A DNA stretch of 64,000 bases from Ariolimax columbianus (Eukaryota; Mollusca; Gastropoda; Stylommatophora; Arionidae): contig JAVGWX010000002.1 of the NCBI GenBank assembly GCA_036924085.1, positions 52,206,105 to 52,270,104 of the forward strand, read 5' to 3'. A program made the translations under genes and the position numbers. A model generated the notes under the pieces. That model worked only from the letters and a program-made list of their open reading frames with translations, searched no databases and was not told the origin of the DNA. Positions 43,515 to 54,800 of the stretch are shown one piece after another; position 1 is the first letter of the stretch; the number at the start of each line of letters is the position of its first letter.

Positions 43515-46143
43515 TGAAATTTGGGATGTTTGTTTTAGATTTCTAACCTTTGCCAGGGTTATGATTTGGTCAGCTCTTGCAAGTTTTTATTTTTTATGTA
43601 TGAAGTGGTTTCTCTTTAATCTCTCTCTTCCCGTGCGATTTATCCTGTCCTATATTGGGAGAACGTACATTTATTTGAACTTCTGGCCCTCTTGGAATGT
43701 TTTTAGTCTCTGCGCGTCTCTACAATTTCGAGTTGTGTGATGTTCTCCATTGCAATTATTAGTGTTGTTCTCATAGCTCCACTGATGATACATATGACTT
43801 GGTTTTGGGTTGTACTAATTTTGGGGACGTTATTTTTTGTTGCTGTGAACCATGCTGCTATCCCGTATTCTAGTACTGGTCTCACATAGCATGTGTACAA
43901 TTTCTTTAGGGTGCTTGTGTCAGCATGTTGAGCTCGAAATCTTTATAATTATGGCCATTCTGTTTTTAGCTTTGTTGGTGGCTTTTTGAATCTAGTTTTT
44001 CCATGTCAGCCTTGAGTTCATAGTTATTCCTAGGTAAGTTGGACTTATGTCAAGGGTATGAGGCTGGTTATTTATGTGTAGGATCTCTTCTTTGGGTTTG
44101 GGAGAAATGGAGAAGATTGAGTACGTGGATTTGGTTTTGTCTATGGCGATTTGTCATTTCTTTGTCCATGTCTCTATTTTATTTAGAATATCTTGCATTT
44201 GACTTCTATTTACAGTTGTAGACTCTTTGGATGTCCATAGTGCCAAGTCATCTGCATATAGTGCACTGTGTGCTTTTTTAGTGGATTCCTGTGATTATAT
44301 CATTGATGTATATGAGGAACAGAATGGGTGAGAGTATTCTACCTTGTGAAATTCCTTGTTCCATTTTCATCTTTTTGCTGAGGTGTCCTTTGAGGTCTAC
44401 TCTTGTTGTCCTGTTATTTAGGTGATCACTGATCCACCTGTACATGATGCTGTTTACACCCATTTGCAGTAGTTTGAGTCTTAACTTCCATATTCTTTCA
44501 AAGGCCTTCTCTAGATCTATCTAGACTGCCAGTTTATTCTCTTTTTTTTCTCTTTATAATCATCTTCTATCTCCTGCGAGATATGTCACCTGATCTTCGG
44601 TTGATCTGTTTCTACGAAAACTTGCTTGCTGGGGCAATAAGTAATTTTTTTTATTCCATATGCCAGGTTATTTTAGTGTTAACTATTCACTCCATTAATT
44701 TCCCCACACAGCTGAGTAGACTAAAAGGTCTGTAACTGCCTGGCTTCATGTTGTCTTTCCCATGTTTAAGGATGGGGATAGTCCTTGCCTCCTTCCACAC
44801 TGTGGGGACAGTTCCTTGTTTCCATCTTGTGTTAAAGATGTGTAGCAGTTTGTTCTTTGCTATTTCTCCCATGTTAGAGAGCATTTCATTTGTTATGCTA
44901 TCCTTTCCTAGGGCTTTTCTCTTCTTGAGTTTACCAGTGACTGACACCAGTTCTGTCTTGGTGATATTTACTATCAGATGTTCCTCAGGTACTCGCAATG
45001 AGTGCTCGATGTGGTTTATATCTTTCTAAATATACTTTTTCATGTCTGTTAAGATGTTGTTTCTATTTGTTTTTGCATAATTTCGAATTAGAAAATCTGC
45101 AGATTTTTTCCCGGTTAGTACCTATTCTCCATTTACAATCGCAACTGTTGACTTCTAGCGGTTTTCGTCACTCAAGGCATTTGCTAACTTCTAGAGCTTC
45201 TTGCTCTCTCTATTAAAGTTGAGAGTTTCTGTATTTCAGTTTTTCATGCATGCCTGGTTGATTGTTTTCTTATATCCTGCTGCAGCTGTCTTGAGTGCGA
45301 TGTTGCTTTCTTGATTAAGCCAATTTCCGCTCTTTCTCTTGCCTCTGTTAGTTGGTTCCATCTATTGCACTTCAGGTGACCAATACGGTTTGAAATTATT
45401 TCTGACGCCTCTTTGGATGTTCTCCATTGCTGCCTTTAGAAGTAGTTGAATTTTTCCACCATGTTACCTACTTTCTTGTGGTGAATGTTGATGGACTAGC
45501 AGTAAAGATCTGTATTTATGGCAAACTTCTGCCTGTTTGCTTTCTTATAGTTTCATCTGGGCAATGGCTTGTGGTCGTATGAAATGTTTCCCAGGTATTA
45601 GGTAAGTATGATGGGTCTGTGGTTAGTTGCATGAGTATGTGGTAAGTCTGATGGGTCTGTGGTCACTTTCTACAAGAGGTGCGAGTACCGTTTTACTGGA
45701 ATTTTGACATAGGTCACCAGTGGTAAAAGCAAGGTCATGAGATGATGGTGATGACCATCGCCTTGAATAGAACGCTAGAGAATCGTCTGTGACGTTAACC
45801 AGGTAGAGGTTGCTGTCAACCTCCCATTTCTCTAGTCTGTGTCCTCTTGCATTGGTGTTTATGTAACTATACCTCTCAGACTGGCTGGTAAAATATCCTA
45901 CTACTACGGTTGCCTGCTCCATAATATGCATGGCTTGTAGGACCAAGATTTTCTGTTAGCGGGCAGTACGTATTAAAGATTCGTAGTGTCTGATTTTATA
46001 AGGTTATGTCCACTTCTATTGTTTCGACTTCTCCGTTAGTTTCCAGCGAAATCACCTTTGATTAGATCGATAATTTGAAGGGAATAAGCACACTGCCCTT
46101 ATGTCCATCTCCATCCAGTATGTTAGCTTCATATCCTCTTATG

Positions 46144-46389
46144 GGTACGGCGTGGGCTAGTGGTTAAAGGATACAGCTCACAACTCGAAGGTGCTGGGTT
46201 CATTCCCCAATCACAGCACACGCCGTTACCCTGGAGAAGCAAACCCTTAGAAAATGCAGGAGAAAGCAGACCCTTACATAAAATGGATGTCGAAGTCGTA
46301 TGTACTGGGCCGAAAGGCGGAAAATAAAATCATATGGGAAAACACACCGCCTTGGGGAATAGTTAAAAAGGCGAACGCAAACAAAAAAA
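46144..46389 (+). mobile_element. SINE family B, full-length, inside LINE endonuclease
   Basis: tRNA-like head with A box GGGCTAGTGGTTAAAGG and a B box with one mutation (GGGTTCATTCC), then AAGCAAACCCTTAGAAAATG, a mutated core GTCGAAGTCGTATGTACTGG and an A-rich tail. Flanks TCCTCTTATG (46134-46143) and TCCTTTTATG (46390-46399) are a 9/10 TSD. Removing it rejoins the LINE endonuclease frame (HRFCIK to GYEANILDG). Confidence 0.9.
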
Positions 46390-46654
46390 TCCTTTTATGC
46401 AAAATCTGTGGTTGGGATTAAGGTGTGTTTCCTGGAAGCATGCAATATGTATTCCTTCATCAAATAGTCTTCTGGACAATGATTCTTTTTTTGTTGTTCA
46501 GTACATACCTTCAATGTTCCATTGCAACACCTGATGGGTTTGTGTGGCAGATGTATCAGTGTGTCCATGGTGGGAGAAACATGTCTTTGTCTGTGGGGCT
46601 ACCTTATGGTGTCTTCTTATATAGTCTTTGATAATCCTTAGATGAGATACGTAG

Positions 46655-46860
46655 TGTGGTGGTTTACAGCAACGAGTTCTTTTATTCGCACCTTTCGGTA
46701 CAACACTTCTGTTTTCAGCAAGCATTTTCTTCAGGTTTGCATCTCTAGCCTTTGGTTGTCCCCAACCGACCTGGCTGTCAAACTTGCAAGGCAGCAGGTT
46801 ATTTTCTGATACCATGTTTATATTTGGTTTGATGGGGTAGTTATACGGTCACTTTGACAG
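46655..46860 (-). mobile_element. divergent SINE A relative
   Basis: The + strand shows GTGGTTTACAGCAACGAG, CGCACCTTTCGGTACAACAC, TTTCAGCAAGCATTTTCTTC and AGCCTTTGGTTGTCCCCAAC. It shares the last block with 28802-29050. Confidence 0.65.
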
Positions 46861-47160
46861 TTGCCCCTTGTCAGGGAAGAGGCAGAGGATGTCCTATTTG
46901 GAGTCCATGAGTCTGGCGCCACCTCTCTCGCCCACCAGACTCCCACGTTCATAACTGCTTTCTCAGCAGCCACCCAGTCCATTAGGACGTTGATACACAG
47001 TGGACTTGAGATCATTTTCCCATTGGCTGGGGCCATTTTTTGTCATTATTGCAGTCTAGAATATGGTCCCTCTCCAGTGACCTGTCTAGCTGGGATGGCC
47101 GTACCGGGAACATTCGTTTTCGTCAGCATAGCTCACTGGGTCTGCTAGGCTCACAAGCCG

Positions 47161-47350
47161 CCCCCCCCCCCCACCCTACCCCCAAACCTAGTCGAAGTGG
47201 TAGTAGTTGTTGTTTTAGCAGTAGTCGTTTCATTACTAAAAGTATTAGTGGTATTTGGAATATTTGTGTAGTAGTAGTAGTAATAGGTGTGGTAGTAGTA
47301 GTAGTATTAGTAGTAGTGGTAGTAGTATCAGTAGCGGCAGTTGTATTCTC
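47161..47350. repeat. poly(C) run and GTA-rich microsatellite
   Basis: A C-run lies at 47160-47172. Impure GTA/TTA triplets follow at 47255-47345. Confidence 0.85.
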
Positions 47351-47599
47351 TTCCCAACAGCCAAGTGTATTATTAGTTATTGATTATACACACTTTTGAT
47401 CCGTTCTGTCAGGCACCTCCATCTAGTCGCTGGTTGATTCCAAACTCCTGCAGTTTCACAATAGTTAATTCATTCGTGAATGTGTGGTATCTTTCAAACA
47501 GTTGGTTCTCTATTGATGTCAGCTGGTCTACTATATCCACATTTAACGTTAGAGCAAATCATAACGTCAAGTATAAGTTGGAATATAATGAGGACGACC

Positions 47600-47930
47600 C
47601 CCTCTAACTCACGTCTTTGCCGTTATCGTTTGGAACATGCTGTGTTGTAGAAGTTTGACCAATGAGGTGCGGATTAGCGCGGGTATTCTCGTAGTAAAAA
47701 ATGTGCTGCTAAACCTGTCGCTGTACTATAGCAAGGTAGATCCAGGTGCACCTTCTTCAGTATGCCATGATGTAAGAAGAGGCACAGTAAACCAGATAGC
47801 AGCAAGACAGGTTCCCATTTACAGCCGAGTGTCGCTAACAGGGTCGAGACAGATACCTTAGCTTGTAGACGCAAGCTCTCTACCGCTCCACTACTCAGAT
47901 GTTCGAAATAGAAGTAGCCAGGGAGAAAAT
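47600..47930 (-). mobile_element. possible tRNA-derived SINE
   Basis: The minus strand reads GTAGTGGAGCGGTAGAGAGC, then a TCTCGACCC B-box-like site, then GGCTGTAAATGGGAACCTG, an arrangement typical of tRNA SINE heads and bodies. No second long copy seen in this window. Confidence 0.5.
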
Positions 47931-48552
47931 GACAAACATGGTACTTCATCCCGCGTTCTGACGAAATCTGCTCTGCTCAATCAACCATTTCCACAACACA
48001 CCCATCTTATCTTCGCACCCATGCACCTCCCACCTACTCGATCACACCACACCACGTGAGGATCACGTGTTGAGTGTGTGGTATATTGTACAGTCTAGAC
48101 ACCCTTCAATATTCTCGGTCGACTGTAGACCCGACTAGACCAAGCCTTTCTGCCAGTTGTTGTTATAATTCAGGGCTGCTGGCAGATTGAAGCAGATACC
48201 ACTGAGATGTGGAAGCAGCAGGTCACGGCTTAAAGCACTCCCGTCTGTAGACCCACCGCGACGATAGATAAGATTTAATAGCACCAGACATTGCGCGACA
48301 TACACCAGTCCTAGTCGCATCAGCGCCAAATATTTATGACAACCAGACGCACAAGAAAGATATATTAATTTTTGTAACGTACCACCGCCGTGTATTTGGG
48401 TTTTAATTTTCCTTCTCGTATTTACATCTGTAATAATAATAGCGCGTGATATCCCCATATGAATGAAAGACAATCAGCGGTTTATTTATTGGCAAATTTA
48501 GCATAAGTTTAAACAATTAAAAATAATAATTGCTAAACAAGCCTTAGAAGAG
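47931..48552. other. no gene seen; upstream region of the secreted-peptide gene
   Basis: No clear TATA box or initiator could be assigned. AT-rich sequence directly precedes the first coding exon, and an untranslated upstream exon is possible. Confidence 0.4.
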
Positions 48553-48684
48553 TTGAATCTGTCTTGGACAAAGATTTCCCAGCAACCTGTCATCAATTTG
48601 GTAAATTGTTTAAAAAAAATTTATTTTGAGATCAAAATTATTCATCCCGTCAAACTAATTCTTTCAATTGAAGAAACAAGCAAA

Positions 48685-48861
48685 ATGAACGCCCGGAACA
48701 GTGAATCTGTGTCATCGGTTGCCAGGTTATGTCAAGTGTTGCAGTTTGCTGTTGTCTACCTGCTGATGGTGACCATAGTGATCGGAAAAGGTGGCTCAGG
48801 AGTAAAGGAGAATAGTGCAGCGGCCAAGTACAGAGAAAAGAGGACAGTCACCAGCAGTCAG
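48685..48861 (+). CDS. exon 1: signal peptide and pro-region
   Basis: 59 codons from ATG in context CAAAATGAAC to the donor CAG|GTACGT. It encodes the N-region MNARNSESVSSVARLC, the signal core, a Gly/Lys pro-segment and EKR followed by TVTSSQ. Cleavage is plausible around residue 34-37. Confidence 0.82.
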
Positions 48862-51800
48862 GTACGTTGTCAAGGGTTCTGGCTGTTCATCTGTGTTGTC
48901 ATGTTATGCACCTTGTCAGGTAATGGAGTGTAGCAACATTTATTAGCAATGTTGTGTAGTAATGATATGTAGTAATGTTGCGTATTAATGTTGTGTAGTA
49001 ATATTGTGTAATAATGTGCATTAATAATTCTGTGTAGTAATGATATGTAGTAATGTTGCGTTTTAATGTTGCGTATTAATGTTGTGTAGTAATATTGTGT
49101 AATAATGTGCATTAATAATTCTGTGTAGTAATTTTACTTAATAATATTCGGTAGTAATGTTGCGTAGTAGTTGTTTTGAAATAATGTTGTGTAGTAATAT
49201 TTTGTAGTAATTTTTTTGTAATAATGTTGTGTAGCAATATTTGGTGCAGTAATGTTGTGTAGTAATGTTGCTTAATATTTGTTAGTAATGTTGTGTAGTA
49301 ATATTTTGTAGTAATGTTGTGTAGCAATATTTGGTAGTAGTGCTGTGAAGTATTGTGATGAAATTAGTGGTGCAATGATGTGTTGTTTATATCACGATGG
49401 AATCGGCGATCCCTCGTGAGTTACTGGAGCCCGAAACAGGCATAAAGAATAGTAATACTTTAACATGCTAGACATGTTTTAAGAGTAAAAAAGAATGCTA
49501 CTAAATCCTGTAGAAACTAAAATGCATAAGAAGGTTAAAGAAGACTACTTCACCTCGTTAGAACGGTAGCAACTAAGGAAAGCTGCAGCTTTGATGGTAA
49601 GTAGAATTGTAGTCACAGCGATGTCAAATACATGCAATTTGGTTGCATTCAGAAAACATACAACGTACAGCCGTTTGTTGTAAGTTGCAACTGTTTTCTG
49701 AGTGCAAGAAATACTTGTGTCTGAGATCGTTGTCAACACAAGCGTATTTTCTTTGCAACGTGCTGCCACGCAGTTTCCAAATACGAGGCGTGTTTAAATG
49801 AAACCAGACCAAACTGCAACAAATGAACATACTTACAATACCCACGATGACGTCACTATTGGTATAAACAGCACATACCAACCGTCAAGTTTGCAAAATG
49901 TCATTATCCTCCGACATAGATTCCTCAACAGACCGTTGAAAACATGGCGGGTGTGATCCGTCCAGAGTTGATCAGCGAGCGGTGATTCGGTTTCTAGCAG
50001 CTGAAGGATGTCGACCAGTTGACATTCATCGCAGAATGCAGGCAGTGTAGGGTGACATCGGTGTGTCAAAGACAGCAGTGAAGAACTGGTCAACGATGTT
50101 TAAAGAAGGATGTGAGTTAATTGAACAATATACGCCTCACCCGGTCTCGGAAGATCTTTCGTTAACTCACGTCCTTCTTTAAGCATCGTTGTCCAGTTCT
50201 TCGCTGTTGTCTTCGACACACTATTGTCACCATACACTGCCTGCACTCTGATTTGAATGTCAACTGGTCGACATCCTTCATCTGTTAGAAACCTAATCAC
50301 CGCTCGCTGATCAACTTTGAACGAATTCCGTATCACACCCGCCATGTTTTCAACGGTCTGCTGGGGAAACTATAAGTCCGAGGATAATGAAATTTTGCCA
50401 ACTTGACGCTTGGTATGTGCTGTTTACACCAGAAGTGACGTCATTATGCGCATCGTACTTATGTTCATTTGTTGCAGTTCGATCAGGATTCATATGAACA
50501 CGCCTCATATTATTCCCCAGAAGTAATGCTAATGTTTCCTGAACTGTTTCAAAGTGGGGAATTAATCAGGAGGGAAATGAATCAAGAAGAAAATGAATCA
50601 AGAAGGGAATGAATCAAGGGGGAATGAACCAAGAGGGAAATGAATCAAGGGGGGAATGAATCAAGAGGGAAATGAATCAAGAAGAGAATGAATCAAGAGG
50701 GGAATGAATCAAGAAGGAAATGGACCAAGGGGGGAATGAATGAAGCGACACAACGCATTCCGTTCTATGGACCACATCATGCTACTTGCGAAGCTCTGTT
50801 CAGGTCTTGGTAGCGGAAGATTGAGAACAAACGCAAAAGAAGACGAAGAACAGATTAACTGCTATATTTGCACTTTTCGGTCCGACACATCGGACTTCAG
50901 CAGGGCATTTTGAGTACCGAGTTAGCCTTCCCTGTGTACTTAAGTTTGATATTTTATCATATTTGTTAAGGAAACCTAATGCTCTGCTAGGTTAAGGGAA
51001 CCTAATATTCTGCTATGTTAAGGGGACCAAATGTTCTCTTATGTTAAGGGGACCTAATGTTCTGCTATGTTAAGGGGACCAAATGTTCTCTTATGTAAAG
51101 GGGACCTAATGCTCTGCTATGTTAAGAGGACCTAATGCTCTGCTATGTTAAGTGGACCTAATGCTCTGCTATGTTAAGTGGACCTAAAGCTCTGCTATGT
51201 TAAGTGGACCTAATGTTCTGCTATGTTAAGGGGACCTAATGTGCTGCTTTGTTAAGAAGATCTAACGTTCTGCAATGTTAAGGGGACCTAAAGTTCTACT
51301 ATGTCAAGGGTACCGTATGTTAAGTTGAACCAATGTTCTATGTTGAGGGGATCTAATGCTCTGCTATGTTAAGGGGAGCTAATGTTCTGCTATGTAAAGT
51401 GTACTTAATGTTCTGCTATGTTAAGGGGACCTAATACTCTGCTATGTTAAAGGGACCTATTGTTCTGCTATGTTGAGGGGATCTAATGTTTTGTTATGTT
51501 AATTAGACCTAATGTTCTTCTACGTTAAGAGGCCCTTATGTTAAGGAGACCTATTGCTCTGCTATGTTAAGATGACCTAATGTTCTCTTATGTTAAGAAG
51601 ACCTAATTTTCTGCTAGTTCCCCACACAAACGAGTTTATTCTATTATTAGATACCTCCAGGTAATGAAGAGCTGATGAACATAATGCAGGAGTATGACAC
51701 GAACAGCGTAGACATCAACCTACTGAGGTACACTCCCACAACACCCAGCCCAGAAGATGTCAACTGCTATGTTGAAGTACCTGTGGTGAGTCCATGTCTC

Positions 51801-54800
51801 ATTACGATCTGCTATTTAACTTGACATGACATTGTACGTGCAGACCTCTATTTCTCCAATTTTAGCTAACTAACCTAGAGAGCTTACATTTTGTACACAA
51901 CCTCTACTAGTGCGATCTATTCATCTAACAAATTGTTAGTAAATAATTTTGTTAACGAATATTGGATAAATAAACACATGTAACATTTTTTTTTTAAATT
52001 ACTTTTCAAGGGACACTAATGGAGGAAATTCCTCTATAGTTTTCAAATTGCCGATTATCTCACTTTTTAACAATTATGCCTATAAATAAAAGTTGCTGCG
52101 AAAAACACATTCTTTATTTTATTTACTTGTTTACTTAATACTGAGTCTAGTTTCGGTCCTTCTGTTCGAGAATTAGTCACAGGTAAGCTGGTGTTGGTGT
52201 TTTACTTGGGCCCTTCAGTCTAGTGTTTTATTTAGGGACTTCAGGCTGGTGTTTTACTTGCGGATTTCAGTCTAGTGCTTTACTTGGGGACTTCATGCTG
52301 GTATTTTACTTGGGGACCAGTCTAGTGTTTTACTTGGGGACCAGTCTAGTGTTTTACTTCTTGGCGACTTCAGGCTAATGTTTTACTTGGGAACTTCAGT
52401 CCAGTGTTTTACTTGGGGACTTCAGTCCAGTGTTTTACTTGGGGACTTCAGTCTAGTGTTTTACTTGGAGACTTCAGTCTAGTGTTTTACTTGGGGACTT
52501 CAGTCTAGTGTTTTACTTGCGGAATTCAGTCTAGTGTTTTACTTGGAGACTTCAACCTGGTGTTTTAATTGGGGAATTCAACCTGATGTTTTACTTAGGG
52601 ATTTCAGTTTGGTGTTTTACTTGGGCACTTCAGTTTGGTGTTTTATTTGGGGGACTTCAGTTTGGTGTTTTACTTGGGGAATTTAGTCTTAAAGATGTCA
52701 CAGGCACGCATACATACAAGGACGAATCGACTCTTCGTTCTTAGAGAAGCATAAGGCACTCTCTGAAACAGACTATGCAGGGAACCTGTTTCTGGGCATT
52801 AAAAGTATCGGTTATTATACAGCTAGCAATTGCTATACATGATGAGCTTGCTATCCACCGGCACAACCCACTTCTGTCGCAACTGGGTGGACTGGAGAAG
52901 CGGTCTTAGTTCTTAGTGAGGAGTAGGATTTCCTACTTGCCGGGCTAGTCTTGAACAGCGTATTACTCCGCTGCATTGGGACAAGTGCCACGGAGGGAGG
53001 TTAACCGATGTGCGAGTCCACCTTAAACACTAGAGCAAAGTAGACAATGTTAGGCGCCATCTATGCTGCTCTTAACAAACCACCTAACCATGGCTGGTGT
53101 TATATTATGTCACACAGTTAATCGCCTCTATTGACATGATCTATGTGTGGTAGTGGTGTTATTCTTGTCCTTGTTATACATAAAGACTCCGGCTGACCAC
53201 TCTGGACGAATGCATAGAGAAGGACCAAAATTCACATCAACCTCCAGGAACGCGACCTAACTTCTTATACCACAGTGCAAAACCCTCCAACCATTTCTCT
53301 TGTGTGAATATATATATATACATAGAAGCGGTGCTACCATGAAAAAACCCTGACAAGCTTGATCTGTCAAAGTGAGCCAAACGTGATACGAACCTAGTAC
53401 GTTTGGATTGAACACCGTCTCATTAGACCACTCCTAGACCACTGCATCTCTTTACAATACGTCGCACATGATACATGAAAAACAGAAGGAAAAACTGAGT
53501 GTGTTCTCGAACATCTGAGACAGACAGCACATACACAGTAAATAGAAGCTAAAATGGAATGGTGTCCTCGCAAGTTTACGCTTACTTTATCCCTAAGTGG
53601 GACCTGGCACACATTAACATTTCCTGTATCTTCGAGAGTTTTACAAATTTAAATAAGACAACAATTACGTCATTCGTAAATGTCATATTTCCATCAGTTT
53701 TTGGATTGATCACAGTGCAAGATGATTCTCAGCATCCGCTCATATCAATGCACATAATTCTCGCAGTGGAAAATGCATAAATCCATAGGATGTGGGTTCC
53801 AATTTGCCTAGCGGGAATTTTGTTTTCTTTTAAAGTTGCATTATAAAAACTTTTTTTTTTTTTTTAATTTCATTAATGACGTATAATTGATTTCGCAATT
53901 TCAGAAAATAATGTGTACACAATGAAATATTTACGCAGTAATATTATTTTATTTATTTTTTTAGTCGGAAAAATCTACAGCGCATGGTGACGGAGTGATA
54001 TGCAAATCTAATAACTGAGTGTTAATATTAAAATTTTTGAAAAATCAAGCAATCCTACTCATCGTATACCGTTGCTGTACACGGCAAGTACCATATTGTC
54101 CTTGCCATGGGAACAAATCCTGACAGCTTGAAAGTTTTTGTTAAAAAACTATTTTTTAGCAGGAAATACTCTTTGAGACAACAAAAAATCACTCACACTC
54201 CAAAAAAACTTTGTCATCAAAGAACTTTTAAACTTACCTTAAAAAAATTGTTTGAATGAATTCGTTTTTGATTTACTTATATCATTATTGACGGGTTATT
54301 GATAGGGCTTGTTATAAATATCTTTCTCTTTAGTAGTTGTGTTTTTATATTCGTGCTCATGGGACGCCTTGCTCTTCTTATTATGAGTAATAAAATAGAA
54401 CCACGTGGGCACTAATCTGACTATATATATTGTAAACGATGTCCAAATTCATAGGATGGGGGCAATATTGTGTTAAATTGTAAAAAATAGTACAGAAACC
54501 ATAACTGCAAGACCACATACATACTTTGGCGCAGCTTTTTACAAGAAAAGCAATGGGACTGTCGACCACATTCTTCTTACAGAGGAAAGAAGGAATGATA
54601 ATGGGGAGGAGGAGGGTTATGGGGGTGGTGATGATGATGGGGGTGGTGATGACGATGGGGGTGGTGATGGGGGTGGTGATGACGATGGTGGTGGTGATGG
54701 GGGTGGTGATGGCAATGGGGGTGGTGATGACGATGGGGGTGGTGATGGCAATGGGGGTGGTGATGACGATGGGGGTGGTGATGGGGGTGGTGATGATGAT

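Larger units (their letters stand above)
41100..46600 (-). mobile_element. I-like LINE copy with full endonuclease, nested by SINE B and RTE
   Basis: The second long I-like copy. Reading 5' to 3' on the minus strand: endonuclease start VLQWNIEGM near 46540 and CFQETHL near 46450; EANILDGDGHKGS near 46120; IFNTYCP and the site homologous to GDFN near 45900; then SDHRPIRL (45640). The RT follows: LGKDSITNEM, GSYRPFSLLSCVGKLME, YRWISDHLNNRT, LSPILFLIYIND. Then comes RPVLEYGIAAW (43870) and, beyond the nested RTE, RNase H and the C-terminal CPCG...TAEHILQSC (41290-41108). Frameshifts are frequent. SINE B (46144-46389) and RTE (42037-43514) are younger insertions. It preserves the Asn and Glu endonuclease motifs that the intact copy at 10.5-14 kb lacks. 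Confidence 0.88.
48862..51650 (+). other. intron 1
   Basis: 2.79 kb, GTACGT to TTATTATTAG. Nearly filled by repeats: a GTAAT-rich array, the mariner palindrome, a GAATCAAG array, a SINE A composite and a 26-bp minisatellite ending only about 40 bp before the acceptor. Confidence 0.8.

Noticed and set aside
48553..48684. Longer N-terminus for the secreted precursor from the upstream in-frame Met
   Set aside because: It would place 62 residues, AT-biased and without motif, before the signal core. The Met at 48685 gives a normal signal-peptide length.
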